Shown: one piece after another, positions 1 through 7,953 of the stretch
How the letters are laid out: every line of letters begins with the position of its first letter
Position numbering within the stretch: position 1 is the stretch's first letter
Assembly (NCBI GenBank): GCA_905234285.1
Contig: CAJOHK010000018.1
Location: 1 to 53,498 of the forward strand
DNA length: 53,498 bases
Source: an uncultured Bacteroidales bacterium
GTDB lineage: Bacteria > Bacteroidota > Bacteroidia > Bacteroidales > UBA932
Direction of reading: 5' to 3'
Translations under genes and position numbers: made by a program
The notes under the pieces: model-generated
The model's database searches: none
What the model was told of the DNA's origin: nothing
The model's input: the letters and a program-made list of their open reading frames with translations, nothing else

Positions 1-371
1 TTATTAACACAGCAGGTCAGTTCAGCACCAAGCCTTCATCCAAGTCTGTTGCCATCTTTGAAGGCTTCTTCGACTTCCTGTCCTGGCAAGTGATGCAATT
101 AAGTAAAACGCCCTCCTGCGATGTCGTGGTGCTGAATTCCGTCAACAACCTCGGCAAGGCCATGGCCTATATTGATGCCCATGACAAAGCCCAGTGTTTC
201 CTGGATAACGATCCCGCCGGCAAACGTTGCCTTCAGGAGGTACGCAACCTCATGGCTGGTAAGGAAATCGTGGACATGTCCGACCTCTATAGGGACCAGA
301 AGGACCTAAATGAAATGCTCCAGGCCTCGCGGGGATACAGTGCAAATATGAGTTTAACCCCAAGTATGTGA
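1..371 (+). CDS. Toprim-domain (primase-like) protein, C-terminal part
   Basis: The coding frame is open from base 3 and its start lies left of the window, so only the last 122 residues are seen. The Toprim signature is visible: a glutamate in SVAIFEGFFDFLSW near the edge, and the acidic pair in FLDNDPAGK about 50 residues later. These bind the metal ions for primer synthesis or DNA strand chemistry. In Bacteroidota mobile elements such proteins usually carry an N-terminal CHC2 zinc finger and act as element-encoded primases; that part cannot be checked here. The stop overlaps the start of the next gene, so the two are probably co-transcribed. I infer a primase of a mobilizable element rather than a topoisomerase, from its size and neighbours. 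Confidence 0.72.
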   Translation, partial: INTAGQFSTKPSSKSVAIFEGFFDFLSWQVMQLSKTPSCDVVVLNSVNNLGKAMAYIDAHDKAQCFLDNDPAGKRCLQEVRNLMAGKEIVDMSDLYRDQKDLNEMLQASRGYSANMSLTPSM

Positions 372-652
372 TTATGGACAAGTCTATTGAAGAAATCTTC
401 AAAGAAATGATTCGGCAGCTCAGTAGTCTGCGAAAAGAGGTTAAAGATATCCGCAAATCCATTGCAGACGAGCGGAAACCGTGCTATACCAATCAAGAGG
501 TAATGGAACTCTTTGGTATATCTACCCAGACAATAAAAAAATGGCGCGACACTGGCGCCATTGGATACACTCAAATCGGAGGAGTCTATCTATACTCCAA
601 GGATGATATCCTTATGTTCTTAAAGGATAACCACTTCGATAGCTTTTGCTGA
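368..652 (+). CDS. Helix-turn-helix (MerR/excisionase-like) DNA-binding protein
   Basis: A 94-residue protein counted from GTG at 368; an ATG at 374 would give 92 residues and avoid overlapping the upstream stop. The N-terminal 35 residues look like an amphipathic coiled coil (IFKEMIRQLSSLRKEVKDI). Residues about 40-85 form a winged helix-turn-helix of the HTH_17 type: YTNQEVMELFGISTQTIKKWRDTGAI, then a wing (GGVYLYSKDDILMFL). Short proteins of this type beside tyrosine integrases in Bacteroidota elements are often excision or regulatory factors; that role is inferred from position. The gene runs into the 3' end of the convergent integrase, overlapping it by 41 bp. Confidence 0.75.
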   Translation: MIMDKSIEEIFKEMIRQLSSLRKEVKDIRKSIADERKPCYTNQEVMELFGISTQTIKKWRDTGAIGYTQIGGVYLYSKDDILMFLKDNHFDSFC

Positions 653-2054
653 CAGGGATAGTTGGCGATACTGCCGTTGCTGCTTCATTTTCTTTGGACT
701 TGGCGGGGTATCTTGGGGTTTTGGATAGGTCCATTTCCATGATAAACTGCACCTCATCAGAAACCTTTTCTTCGAGGAAGCGGGCATATATTTTCTCTGT
801 GGTGATAATCGTTGCGTGCCCCATCAGTTTACTCAGAAGATAAAGTGAGATTCCGTTATTGATGGCATGTACTGCAAAAGAATGGCGGGCAGTGTGCATC
901 GTTACATTAAATGGCATCTTAGCATTACGGCTCACGGCAAGCAGGGACTTGTTGAACGTCTTATCCTTGGTATTGCGGGACATCATCAACGCTCTTTCAT
1001 CATTCAGATCGAAATCCTCATCCAACAGGTTGAATACAAAACGGGAATTCCGGTTATATCCCTTCCACCGATATAGGATTTCCATAGCTTTGGGAGAAAG
1101 CGGAGTAGGAACCCCGGCTTCCTGCTTGGTTTTCACCTGGCGTTTCACTATCTGACACTTCTGGAAGTCAATGTGCTTCCATTCAAGGGTAATGATGTCA
1201 GAGATTCGCATTCCGCAGGCATAATACGCAAAGAAAAACATATCCATAATCTTACGGGTACTCTCCCGGCTGATATCCCTGGAATACTCCCAAAGGCGTC
1301 GCATCTGCTCCGGAGTCAGGTAGCGCACCCGCTCTTCCTCTGTATCGCTGGTATACTTCCTGCTTTTAACGGGAATATAGTTGTTTACAATGGGGGCCAC
1401 GTTTTTTTGCTCGATGAGCCCGTTGTCAACGGCATATCGGATGGCGGCATACAACGGAACCAGGGTCTTATTCATCGCTTCGGCGCTCCCGTTCTTGAGT
1501 ATGTTCTTCCTGTAGTTAATGTACCGGTCAAACAGGTCCAGTTTCAGTTCGTCCAATCGAGGGACCTCGGCCTTCTCAATGTTCAGAATAAAGAACTCAA
1601 AGGCCTCAATGCACTTTTTCTTGTTGTACCAGGTTGAATAGCCGAAGTGAGATTTGTTGTACAGATGGTCGTTGACTTCAAGGGCATACTCAATGATTGT
1701 AGGCAGGGCCTGCTTCTGCTGCTCTGCTTCTTTCACTTCTGGCCTATCGTTCCCGTCCATGTACATTTTGAGGACATCTGAAGTGATAGGACCGTCATGG
1801 ACCAACAGCTTTGCATCAATTGTTACCTTCAGATTGTTCAGCCGGTTGTTGATGCGAGTAGCATTAGGGTGAGAAGGTTTTACCGTCTGGGTCTTAGTAT
1901 CCCAGTCATCCGGCTTAATCCAAATGTCAACTGATCGCTTGACATACTTACGGTTGATGCAGTATCTAATATAGACGCACTGCTCACCCTTTTGGTTTGG
2001 CTTGTTGAGAAGGGCGAAACTTCCGCCCGGAATCTCCATGTTTACTTGTTTCAT
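612..2054 (-). CDS. Tyrosine recombinase / integrase
   Basis: A 480-residue site-specific recombinase that would integrate and excise the element. The N-terminal 100 residues form an arm-binding-like domain (YCINRKYVKRSVDIWI). Residues 115-220 are the SAM-like core-binding domain, and 245-430 the catalytic domain. The catalytic set is complete: Arg283 in GMRISD, a lysine near 308-310 in VKTKQE, His387 and Arg390 in MHTARHSF, His413 in MGHA and the nucleophile Tyr423 in EKIYARF. The last 40 residues (AKSKENEAATAVSP...) are low-complexity and lie over the 3' end of the helix-turn-helix gene. The ATG at 2054 is followed upstream by a CGTTACCTTA motif at 2055-2064, a variant of the repeated motif further out, which suggests the protein may bind its own promoter region. 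Lineage within the integrase superfamily is not resolved. Confidence 0.93.
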   Translation of the reverse strand: MKQVNMEIPGGSFALLNKPNQKGEQCVYIRYCINRKYVKRSVDIWIKPDDWDTKTQTVKPSHPNATRINNRLNNLKVTIDAKLLVHDGPITSDVLKMYMDGNDRPEVKEAEQQKQALPTIIEYALEVNDHLYNKSHFGYSTWYNKKKCIEAFEFFILNIEKAEVPRLDELKLDLFDRYINYRKNILKNGSAEAMNKTLVPLYAAIRYAVDNGLIEQKNVAPIVNNYIPVKSRKYTSDTEEERVRYLTPEQMRRLWEYSRDISRESTRKIMDMFFFAYYACGMRISDIITLEWKHIDFQKCQIVKRQVKTKQEAGVPTPLSPKAMEILYRWKGYNRNSRFVFNLLDEDFDLNDERALMMSRNTKDKTFNKSLLAVSRNAKMPFNVTMHTARHSFAVHAINNGISLYLLSKLMGHATIITTEKIYARFLEEKVSDEVQFIMEMDLSKTPRYPAKSKENEAATAVSPTIPVSKSYRSGYPLRT

Positions 2055-2512
2055 CGTTACCTTAATATATTATGGTTAAACATAAGTTTTCCATGTCGGG
2101 TAACAGTGTCAGCAAGTACCTGTTTTCTTATGTTGCCTTATGTTTCCTTAAGATTTCTGCTGAGTATCAGTAACTTAAGTACTAAAACCACCAAATAACT
2201 GTTACCATAACAAATAAGGAAACATTTAGGTAGCAGGTAAGGAAACATGGCTTCTCCGGAACCTTTCCCCAAAGAGGGCAAAAATGGTCGAAAAAACATG
2301 GCAGAATCCATATGGATAACCCCTTTTCGGAGCCCAATTTCCGTTACCTTAAGGCAACATTACAAAGAGCTGATAATCAGCAGCTTGCAGGCATTTAGCC
2401 AAAACAACTGTTCCCAAGGCAAAAATATGCCGTTTTTAAGGTAGCACCTAAGGAAACAGCCCGCGCGGTCAAATGCGACCAGATGCGATAAAAATAAGAG
2501 CCCGTTTCCTTA
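2055..2512. repeat. Cluster of 10-bp motifs TGTTNCCTTA in the gene-free element end
   Basis: This stretch of nearly 500 bases between the integrase and the DUF2795 gene has no convincing gene. It holds repeated copies of TGTTTCCTTA or its complement TAAGGAAACA. Three copies are in tandem at exactly 10-bp steps: 2121-2130 (TGTTTTCTTA), 2131-2140 (TGTTGCCTTA) and 2141-2150 (TGTTTCCTTA). Inverted copies lie at 2215-2224, 2238-2247, 2350-2359 (TAAGGCAACA, the exact complement of the second tandem copy) and 2449-2458. Weaker copies are at 2055-2064, 2437-2446 and 2503-2512. A 12-mer CCGTTTTTAAGG appears at 2430-2441 and inverted at 2508-2519. Placement beside an integrase fits arm-type binding sites; this is an inference. 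Confidence 0.7.
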
Positions 2513-2523
2513 AAAACGGGCTC
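2498..2523 (-). terminator. Rho-independent terminator of the DUF2795 gene
   Basis: A perfect 10-bp stem (2498-2507 with 2514-2523) encloses a 6-base loop. On the minus strand it is followed by TTATTTTTATC, a U-rich tail, so it terminates the leftward DUF2795 transcript about 30 bases after its stop. The loop and inner stem contain the CGTTTCCTTA motif shared with the integrase-side repeats. Confidence 0.8.
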
Positions 2524-2551
2524 TGAAATAGCTAACTATTTGATAATCAAT

Positions 2552-2773
2552 CTAATATTCCTCCTCATTCCACATAAAGTCCTCTTTGGTGGGATAGTCC
2601 GGCCAGATGTCTTCGATGGATTCGTAGATTTCTGATTCGTCGTCAAGCTCTTCCAGGTTTTCTATGACCTCATCGGGGGCGCAGGTGCGGGTGGCGTAAT
2701 CTATGAGTTCTTCTTTGGTTGCCGGCCACGGAGCGTCGTCCAGGCTGCTGGCTAGTTCGAGTGTCCAAAACAT
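2552..2773 (-). CDS. DUF2795-type small acidic protein
   Basis: A 73-residue, strongly acidic protein recognised from the Bacteroidota DUF2795 pattern: MFWTLELASSLDDAPWPATKEELIDYA at the start, then VIENLEELDDESEIYESIEDIWPDYPTKEDF and an EEEY end. It has no signal peptide or membrane segment, so it is cytosolic. The family is highly conserved in the phylum and its function is unknown. It is transcribed alone, divergently from folE, from a TAnnTTTG box at 2817-2824 with a 5' leader of about 40 bases. Being conserved and core, it marks where chromosomal sequence resumes after the mobile element. Confidence 0.85.
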   Translation of the reverse strand: MFWTLELASSLDDAPWPATKEELIDYATRTCAPDEVIENLEELDDESEIYESIEDIWPDYPTKEDFMWNEEEY

Positions 2774-2816
2774 AGTTTTATGCGTTAAATATCTAATTCT
2801 TCTTAATTTAGGGCTG

Positions 2817-2824
2817 CAAAGATA
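2817..2824 (-). promoter_or_regulatory. -7 box TATCTTTG for the DUF2795 gene
   Basis: Reads TATCTTTG on the minus strand, an exact match to the Bacteroidota TAnnTTTG element. It is back-to-back with the folE box, 32 bp between inner edges. No clear -33 TTTG is seen. Confidence 0.7.
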
Positions 2825-2856
2825 GACAAAAAAATGATATTATGAATTATTTTCGC

Positions 2857-2864
2857 TATTTTTG
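2857..2864 (+). promoter_or_regulatory. -7 box TATTTTTG for folE
   Basis: TATTTTTG matches TAnnTTTG and lies 32 bases before the folE start codon. It is centred 40 bp from the divergent DUF2795 box. Confidence 0.65.
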
Positions 2865-2896
2865 CAGTCCTTTTTGTTCGCTACAAAGAATAGACC

Positions 2897-3487
2897 ATGG
2901 CATACAGGAAAATAGAAGAATACGACGCGCAAACCACGCAGGAAATTGCGGGGCACATCAAAGCCATTCTGGAGCTGCTGGGGGAGGATCCCTCCCGGGA
3001 AGGACTCCAGAAAACCCCCGAACGCGTGGCCAAAGCCATGCAGTTCCTCACGCAGGGCTATTTCCAGGATGGGGAAGTGATTGTCAAGAGTGCCCTTTTC
3101 CAGGAGCCGTATAATCACATGGTCATAGTGAAGGACATCGAGCTCTTCTCCCTGTGTGAGCACCACATGCTGCCCTTCATCGGAAAGGCCCATGTGGCCT
3201 ATATTCCCCAAGGGGAAATCACCGGCCTCAGCAAGGTGGCCCGCGTGGTAGAGACTTATGCCAGAAGGCTTCAGGTACAGGAACGCCTTACCGAACAAAT
3301 CCGGGACTGCATCCAGAATTCCCTGCATCCGCTGGGTGTTGCCGTGGTCATTGAGGCCATGCACACCTGCATGTCCATGCGCGGTGTGCAAAAGTCCAAC
3401 GCAGTTACCACTACCTCGGCCTTCAGCGGCATCTTCCTCAAGAGCGACAAAACCCGTAACGAATTCCTTCAGCTCATTGGGAAATAG
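2897..3487 (+). CDS. folE: GTP cyclohydrolase I
   Basis: Catalyses GTP to 7,8-dihydroneopterin triphosphate, the first step of tetrahydrofolate (or queuosine-precursor) synthesis, as a cytosolic homodecamer. At 196 residues it is a normal type IA enzyme. The zinc ligands are present: Cys87 and His90 in the motif [10 protein letters not shown], and Cys158 in [12 protein letters not shown]. The GTP-binding region VTTTSAFSG follows near residue 170. ATG at 2897 fits the family N-terminus (helix [23 protein letters not shown]). The next gene starts 8 bases after its stop and is probably co-transcribed, although no functional link with that acyltransferase is obvious. Confidence 0.97.
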   Translation: MAYRKIEEYDAQTTQEIAGHIKAILELLGEDPSREGLQKTPERVAKAMQFLTQGYFQDGEVIVKSALFQEPYNHMVIVKDIELFSLCEHHMLPFIGKAHVAYIPQGEITGLSKVARVVETYARRLQVQERLTEQIRDCIQNSLHPLGVAVVIEAMHTCMSMRGVQKSNAVTTTSAFSGIFLKSDKTRNEFLQLIGK

Positions 3488-3495
3488 CGTTTCCG

Positions 3496-4773
3496 ATGTC
3501 TGATCCCATTCCCGCCCAAATGCGGCTGGACAATGCCGCCAACATTTATCCCGCCTCCATGAGCCGGCGGTATACCTCCCTTTACCGGATATCGCTGTCA
3601 CTCAAGGAGCCCGTGGATCCGGCGGCTCTGCAGCAAGCGCTGGCGCGGGTTTCGGAGCGCATTCCCACCTTCCGCTGCGGTCTCAAGGCCGGTTGGTTCT
3701 GGTGGTACCTTCATCGGCTTCCGCACCCGCCCCGGGTGCTTCCCCTTAAGCCGCTGGGCCGCTTCCGCCTGATAGACCAAAGCGGTTTCCTGTACCGGGT
3801 TAGTGCAGTGGAGAACCATGTAATTCTGGATGTCTTCCATGCCCTGGCCGACGGATTCGGCGCGTTTTCCTTCCTGCTCACTCTGGTGGCCGAATACCTG
3901 CGCATCCAGTACGGAATCACCGTTCCCGATGACCACCTGATTCTGGATCCTTCGGCTCCACCGCAAATGAAAGAGGTGGAGGATAGCTTCAAAACCGTTT
4001 TCTCTGGCCGAACAGGCCGCCTGGAGCAGAATGTGAAAGCCTATCACCTGCGCGGGGAGGCCATGGCCTTCGGCACCGTGAAAGATCTGCGCCTGGTCTT
4101 GCCCAAAGAGAAGGTACTGGCCGCCTGTGCTCAATTCGGCTGCACCGTCACCGACCTCATCGTATCGGCCATGATTTGCGCCCTGCAGGAAGAGCACAAA
4201 GCCGATCCCAACCCCAGGAGGCGGAGCGTACTCAAGGTGTCGGTTCCCGTGAACCTTCGGCCTCTGTACGGTTCCCGCACCGTGCGCAATTTCTCTTCCT
4301 ATGTGAACCTGGGCATCGATGTCAAGGACGGCTATCTGCCTTTTGAGCAAATAGTGAAGCGGGTGCATGCGCAAAAAGAATGGGAACTGCAGCCCCGGAA
4401 TCTGGAACCCAAGATTGCCCGTAACGTGGAACTGGAAGAGAGCCGCCTGGTAAAGATGCTTCCGCTCTTTATCAAGCATCCCACCATTGACATCATCAAC
4501 CGCCTGCACGGGGATGTGTTCTGCTCCCAGACCCTTTCCAACCTGGGGTCGGTGAAACTGCCGCAGGAAATGAGCGAATATGTGCAGGACATCGACTTTG
4601 CCCTGGGACGTCAGCGGGGAAACAGCGGTGCCTGCTCCTGCCTGGGCTATCAGGACAAGCTGTATCTTCACTTTACCCGCAAAATTGCCCGCGACAACTT
4701 TGAACAGGCGTTCCTCAAAGTGATGGACAGCCTGGACATTTCCTATACCCAAACCCTTACGGGTCTGGCTTAG
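3496..4773 (+). CDS. CoA-dependent acyltransferase-like protein (condensation/HxxxD fold)
   Basis: A 425-residue protein of the chloramphenicol-acetyltransferase/condensation-domain fold. The diagnostic active-site motif is His115-A-L-A-Asp119-Gly120 in LDVFHALADGFG, where His is the expected general base. As in PapA/alcohol-acetyltransferase types, the first His of the NRPS HHxxxDG motif is absent (Phe here). The N-terminus shows the donor-side strand pattern (RISLSLKEPVDPAALQQALARVSERIPTFR); a basic linker RRRSVLKVSVPVNLRPL and a C-terminal lobe (SNLGSVKLPQEM) follow. No signal peptide. The substrate is unknown. Its stop codon abuts the stop of the convergent acyl-AMP ligase, which suggests a fatty-acyl or lipid substrate, but this is inference from context only. 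Confidence 0.75.
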   Translation: MSDPIPAQMRLDNAANIYPASMSRRYTSLYRISLSLKEPVDPAALQQALARVSERIPTFRCGLKAGWFWWYLHRLPHPPRVLPLKPLGRFRLIDQSGFLYRVSAVENHVILDVFHALADGFGAFSFLLTLVAEYLRIQYGITVPDDHLILDPSAPPQMKEVEDSFKTVFSGRTGRLEQNVKAYHLRGEAMAFGTVKDLRLVLPKEKVLAACAQFGCTVTDLIVSAMICALQEEHKADPNPRRRSVLKVSVPVNLRPLYGSRTVRNFSSYVNLGIDVKDGYLPFEQIVKRVHAQKEWELQPRNLEPKIARNVELEESRLVKMLPLFIKHPTIDIINRLHGDVFCSQTLSNLGSVKLPQEMSEYVQDIDFALGRQRGNSGACSCLGYQDKLYLHFTRKIARDNFEQAFLKVMDSLDISYTQTLTGLA

Positions 4774-6411
4774 CTATTTGTAGAGGTGACGTTTGATGGA
4801 GCCCTTGGCGGTGCGCTCGAAGGGAATTTCCACTAATTCTACCCGGAATACCTGACTGAAGTTGGGCAGATGCTTGTTGGCCTGGTTGCGGATATCGTCG
4901 GCTACGCCTTCCTGTTCCTCGTCGCTCATGCGGGCCAGCATGTCTACGCGGGGATATACCAGCGCCACCACCTTGCCGTCACGGTCCAGGACCAGGGATT
5001 CCTCCACCATGGGGTGGCGGGAGAGGACCTGCTCCACTTCTTCCGGGTAAATATTCTGGCCCGAGGCGCTCAGGATGAGGGCCTTGATGCGGCCGCGGAT
5101 GAAGATGTTGCCGTCCTCGTCCATTACGCCCAGGTCTCCGGTGCGGAACCAGCCGTCTTTGGTGTGGGCTTTTTTATCGGCCTCCGGGTTCTTGTAATAG
5201 CCCAAGGTGATATTGGGGCCGCGGGACTGGATTTCTCCGGGCACGCGCTCCGGGTCTGAGGAGTCGATGCGAATCTCATGGATGGGCTTGCCGCAGGAGC
5301 CGGAAACATAGGAATCGGGCATTTCCAGGGCCAGCAGGGGGCAGGCCTCCGTCATGCCGTACCCTACGGCGTAGGGCAGGCCGATTTTCTTGAATACGCT
5401 CTCTACCTTCCAGTCCAGCGGGGCGCCGCCGATGATGATGGTTTGCACGCGGCCGCCGAAGTACTCCAGCACCTTTTTGCCCACCGACTTGTAGAAGGAG
5501 GCGCGCAGGCCGGGGATGGTGAGCAGCGCTTTGGCCGAGCGGGAACCCAGCAGCGGGCGGATGAGGTTGGTATAGACCTTCTCCATGATGAGCGGCACCG
5601 TGATAATGAGGTACGGCTTAATTTCCTGCATGGACTGCATGAGGAGGGTAGGGGAAGGGGTTTTGCCCAGGAAATGGATGGTGAAACCGGTGCAGCAGGG
5701 ATAGATGAACTCCATGGCCAGGCCGTAAATGTGGGCCAGCGGCAGCATGGAAACCAGTTGCTCCGGAGCGTTATAAATCTTCTTTTGGCAAAATTCTACG
5801 ATATCCGACATGGACCCGTAGCTGAGCATGACGCCCTTGGGGTCTCCCGAGGTGCCGGAAGTGTAGTTGATGATGGCTACGTCTTCCATGTGGTCCGGAT
5901 ACACTACATCCTGGGCCACAAAGCCCTCTGGATAGCACTCCTCAAAGAGTTTGTCTTTGTCTTCCCAGGCTTGTTCCAGGATGCTGTCCCGGCTCCAGAT
6001 GAGTTCGTCCTCCCGGGCATTCACCACGCCGCGGATTTGCGGAAGCATCCCGCTGTCCATGTGCTCCCAGATGTCGGGATCGGCGATTAGCAGAACGCTG
6101 TCTGAGTGGCGGATGAGCTGCATGGCGCCCTCGGCGGTAAAGTTGGGGAGGATGGGGACGATGACGGCCTCGTAGGTGTTGACGGCCAGGAAATAAATGG
6201 CCCAGCGTGCCGAATTGCGGGCGCAAAGGGAAATTTTATCCCCTTTGTGAATGCCGGCAGCCTGGAAGAAAACATGAAGACGTTCCATCTCCTCTGCCGC
6301 CTGGGCATAGGTATAGGCGCGACCGCCGTAATCGCAGAGCGCAGGTCTGTCGGCCCTTAGATGAACTTGCTCTTCTAGTTTTTTCAGGTAATGTTTCAAG
6401 GCTATCTCCAC
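4774..6411 (-). CDS. Long-chain fatty acid-CoA ligase (AMP-forming) family
   Basis: An ANL-superfamily adenylating enzyme of 545 residues that should activate a carboxylic acid to an acyl-AMP and then an acyl thioester. The P-loop-like A3 motif YTSGTSGDPKGV is at 183-194, the A5 motif YGMTE at 351-355, the hinge motif TGDLG at 424-428, RGRIKALILSASGQNIYPEEVE at 439-460, and the C-terminal catalytic lysine Lys536 in AKGSIKRH. It lacks obvious membrane segments. The closest general class is FadD or the Bacteroidota long-chain acyl-CoA synthetase; acyl specificity cannot be read. It is transcribed alone, divergent from cardiolipin synthase, with a -7 box only 11 bases before the ATG at 6411. Confidence 0.88.
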   Translation of the reverse strand: MEIALKHYLKKLEEQVHLRADRPALCDYGGRAYTYAQAAEEMERLHVFFQAAGIHKGDKISLCARNSARWAIYFLAVNTYEAVIVPILPNFTAEGAMQLIRHSDSVLLIADPDIWEHMDSGMLPQIRGVVNAREDELIWSRDSILEQAWEDKDKLFEECYPEGFVAQDVVYPDHMEDVAIINYTSGTSGDPKGVMLSYGSMSDIVEFCQKKIYNAPEQLVSMLPLAHIYGLAMEFIYPCCTGFTIHFLGKTPSPTLLMQSMQEIKPYLIITVPLIMEKVYTNLIRPLLGSRSAKALLTIPGLRASFYKSVGKKVLEYFGGRVQTIIIGGAPLDWKVESVFKKIGLPYAVGYGMTEACPLLALEMPDSYVSGSCGKPIHEIRIDSSDPERVPGEIQSRGPNITLGYYKNPEADKKAHTKDGWFRTGDLGVMDEDGNIFIRGRIKALILSASGQNIYPEEVEQVLSRHPMVEESLVLDRDGKVVALVYPRVDMLARMSDEEQEGVADDIRNQANKHLPNFSQVFRVELVEIPFERTAKGSIKRHLYK

Positions 6412-6422
6412 TTTATCAAATG

Positions 6423-6430
6423 CAAATATA
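6423..6430 (-). promoter_or_regulatory. -7 box TATATTTG for the acyl-CoA ligase
   Basis: TATATTTG on the minus strand ends 11 bases before the start codon at 6411, so the mRNA leader would be about 5 bases. The inner edge is 22 bp from the divergent cls box. Confidence 0.65.
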
Positions 6431-6452
6431 ATAACATTCTTTAAAATTTCGC

Positions 6453-6460
6453 TAAATTTG
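6453..6460 (+). promoter_or_regulatory. -7 box TAAATTTG for cardiolipin synthase
   Basis: TAAATTTG matches TAnnTTTG. It lies 44 bases before the ATG at 6505 and supports that start over the ATG at 6478. Confidence 0.6.
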
Positions 6461-6504
6461 CCTTAGCAATTTTTGCATTGCTTTGCATAAGCAAAACTGA
6501 GGCC

Positions 6505-7953
6505 ATGAACATTGTCGCTGTTATATTCTGGGGGCTGGTTGCACTGGGAGACTTGTGCTTTTTACAGCATATCCTGAGAGACGGGAATACCGACTCCGAC
6601 GCCCGTATGATCTGGGCGCTTCTGGTACTGCTGCTGCCCGTAGTGGGTTGGGGCTTGTATCTGCTTGTAGGGCAGGGCTATCGGAAGCCCCGGGAGTTTG
6701 ACCGTCTGCACGCCGCCACCCGGGCGCGTTTCGAGAAAGAACTGGACCCGTCGCTCTTCCCGGCCGACGGGGAGAATCTGGTGGCCGAGGCCTTTCGGCC
6801 CCTGGCCCGTCTGCTGCGCGGCTGTGGGGAGGGGAACCGCGTCTTCGGGGGGAACGCCTTCGAGATTATCACCTCCGGCCTTCGCAAGCGGGAGCTCATC
6901 CTGGAAGACATCCGGAATGCCAAACAATTCATCCACATCGAGTACTTCCGCTTCGGCAATGACAAAGCCGGCCGCGAGGTCCGCGACCTTCTTTTCCAAA
7001 AGGTGGCCGAGGGTGTGGAGGTCCGTTTCCTCAACAACAACATGATTGGCCGGGACATCCCCCGATCCTACTTCAAGGAAATGGAAGAGGCCGGCATGGA
7101 AGTGCTGCCCTATACCCATATCCGCAACGGCTTTCACCAGTGGCTTATGCGCTTTAATGCGCAGAACCACCGCAAAGTGGTCATCATCGACGGCCGCATC
7201 GCCTACACGGGCGGCATGAACCTCAACGACAATTACTTTTACCGGTGGCGGGATACCCACCTTCGCATCACGGGCCCCGTCATTTCCCGGCTGGAAGCCT
7301 CCTTCCTGGACAGCTGGTTCTCTACCGGCGGTACGCTCAAGCATGCGCTGCCCTGGTATTTCCCGGCCGATATTCCCCAGCAGGACGCCCCCTTCAAAGA
7401 CAAGACTCTGCAGGTGGTCACCGATGCCGTAGAGCATCCCTGGCCCACCACGCAGCTGGGCTACGAGTGGATCCTGAACAACGCCAAGCAGTACGTCTAT
7501 CTGCAGACGCCCTACTTTGTGCCGCCGGTGTCGGTACTCAACGCCCTCAAGGGCGCCGCGCTCCGGGGCGTGGACGTGCGTCTGATGCTTCCTTTAAAGA
7601 TGGATACGCCTTTTGTGGGCCCTGCCAACCAATCCTGCTATGAGGAATGCCTGGAGGCCGGCGTGCGCCTGTTCATCCGCGGCGGCGCCTTCATCCACTC
7701 CAAAACCCTGGTGGCCGACGATTATGTGACTATTGTGGGCGCCTCCAACCTGGACATGCGCAGCTTCCACCTCAACAGCGAGGTAAACACTTTTATCTAC
7801 GACCGGGAAACCGCCCTGGCTTCCAAGGAAATCTTCCTCTCCGAGAAGGAGAACGTGGAAGAATTGAGCCTGGAAGCCTGGCGTAGCCGCAAACATACCT
7901 GGTTTCAGGATGTAGTGGCCGGTTTCCTTCGCATCTGCTACCGCCTGCTGTAG
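6505..7953 (+). CDS. cls: Cardiolipin synthase (phospholipase D family)
   Basis: Condenses two phosphatidylglycerols, or an equivalent pair, to cardiolipin at the inner membrane. With the ATG at 6505 the protein has 482 residues, normal for ClsA. It opens with two membrane segments (about 3-20 and 36-55), followed by two PLD-type HKD motifs: His222-x-Lys224-x4-Asp229 in NHRKVVIIDGRIAYTGGMN, and His398-x-Lys400-x4-Asp405 in FIHSKTLVADDYVTIVGASNLDMRS. An in-frame ATG at 6478 would add nine residues, but the promoter position and hydrophobic N-terminus favour 6505. Its stop codon abuts the stop of the convergent lipoprotein gene (TAG/CTA at 7951-7956) with no terminator between. Confidence 0.93.
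   Translation: MNIVAVIFWGLVALGDLCFLQHILRDGNTDSDARMIWALLVLLLPVVGWGLYLLVGQGYRKPREFDRLHAATRARFEKELDPSLFPADGENLVAEAFRPLARLLRGCGEGNRVFGGNAFEIITSGLRKRELILEDIRNAKQFIHIEYFRFGNDKAGREVRDLLFQKVAEGVEVRFLNNNMIGRDIPRSYFKEMEEAGMEVLPYTHIRNGFHQWLMRFNAQNHRKVVIIDGRIAYTGGMNLNDNYFYRWRDTHLRITGPVISRLEASFLDSWFSTGGTLKHALPWYFPADIPQQDAPFKDKTLQVVTDAVEHPWPTTQLGYEWILNNAKQYVYLQTPYFVPPVSVLNALKGAALRGVDVRLMLPLKMDTPFVGPANQSCYEECLEAGVRLFIRGGAFIHSKTLVADDYVTIVGASNLDMRSFHLNSEVNTFIYDRETALASKEIFLSEKENVEELSLEAWRSRKHTWFQDVVAGFLRICYRLL

Larger units (their letters stand above)
1..2551. mobile_element. End of an integrated mobile element (integrase side)
   Basis: Three genes typical of Bacteroidota integrative or mobilizable elements sit at the left edge: a Toprim primase fragment, a short helix-turn-helix protein and a tyrosine integrase reading inward. 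The right limit is not marked by a visible direct repeat, because only one end of the element is in view. I place it between the integrase start (2054) and the 3' end of the chromosomal DUF2795 gene (2552). The stretch is more AT-rich than the housekeeping genes that follow. Family, transfer genes and far end lie outside the window. Confidence 0.72.

Noticed and set aside
2247..2444. Small open frame of 65 codons between the integrase and DUF2795
   Set aside because: Runs through the motif repeats, has no promoter or recognisable family, and composition looks non-coding.
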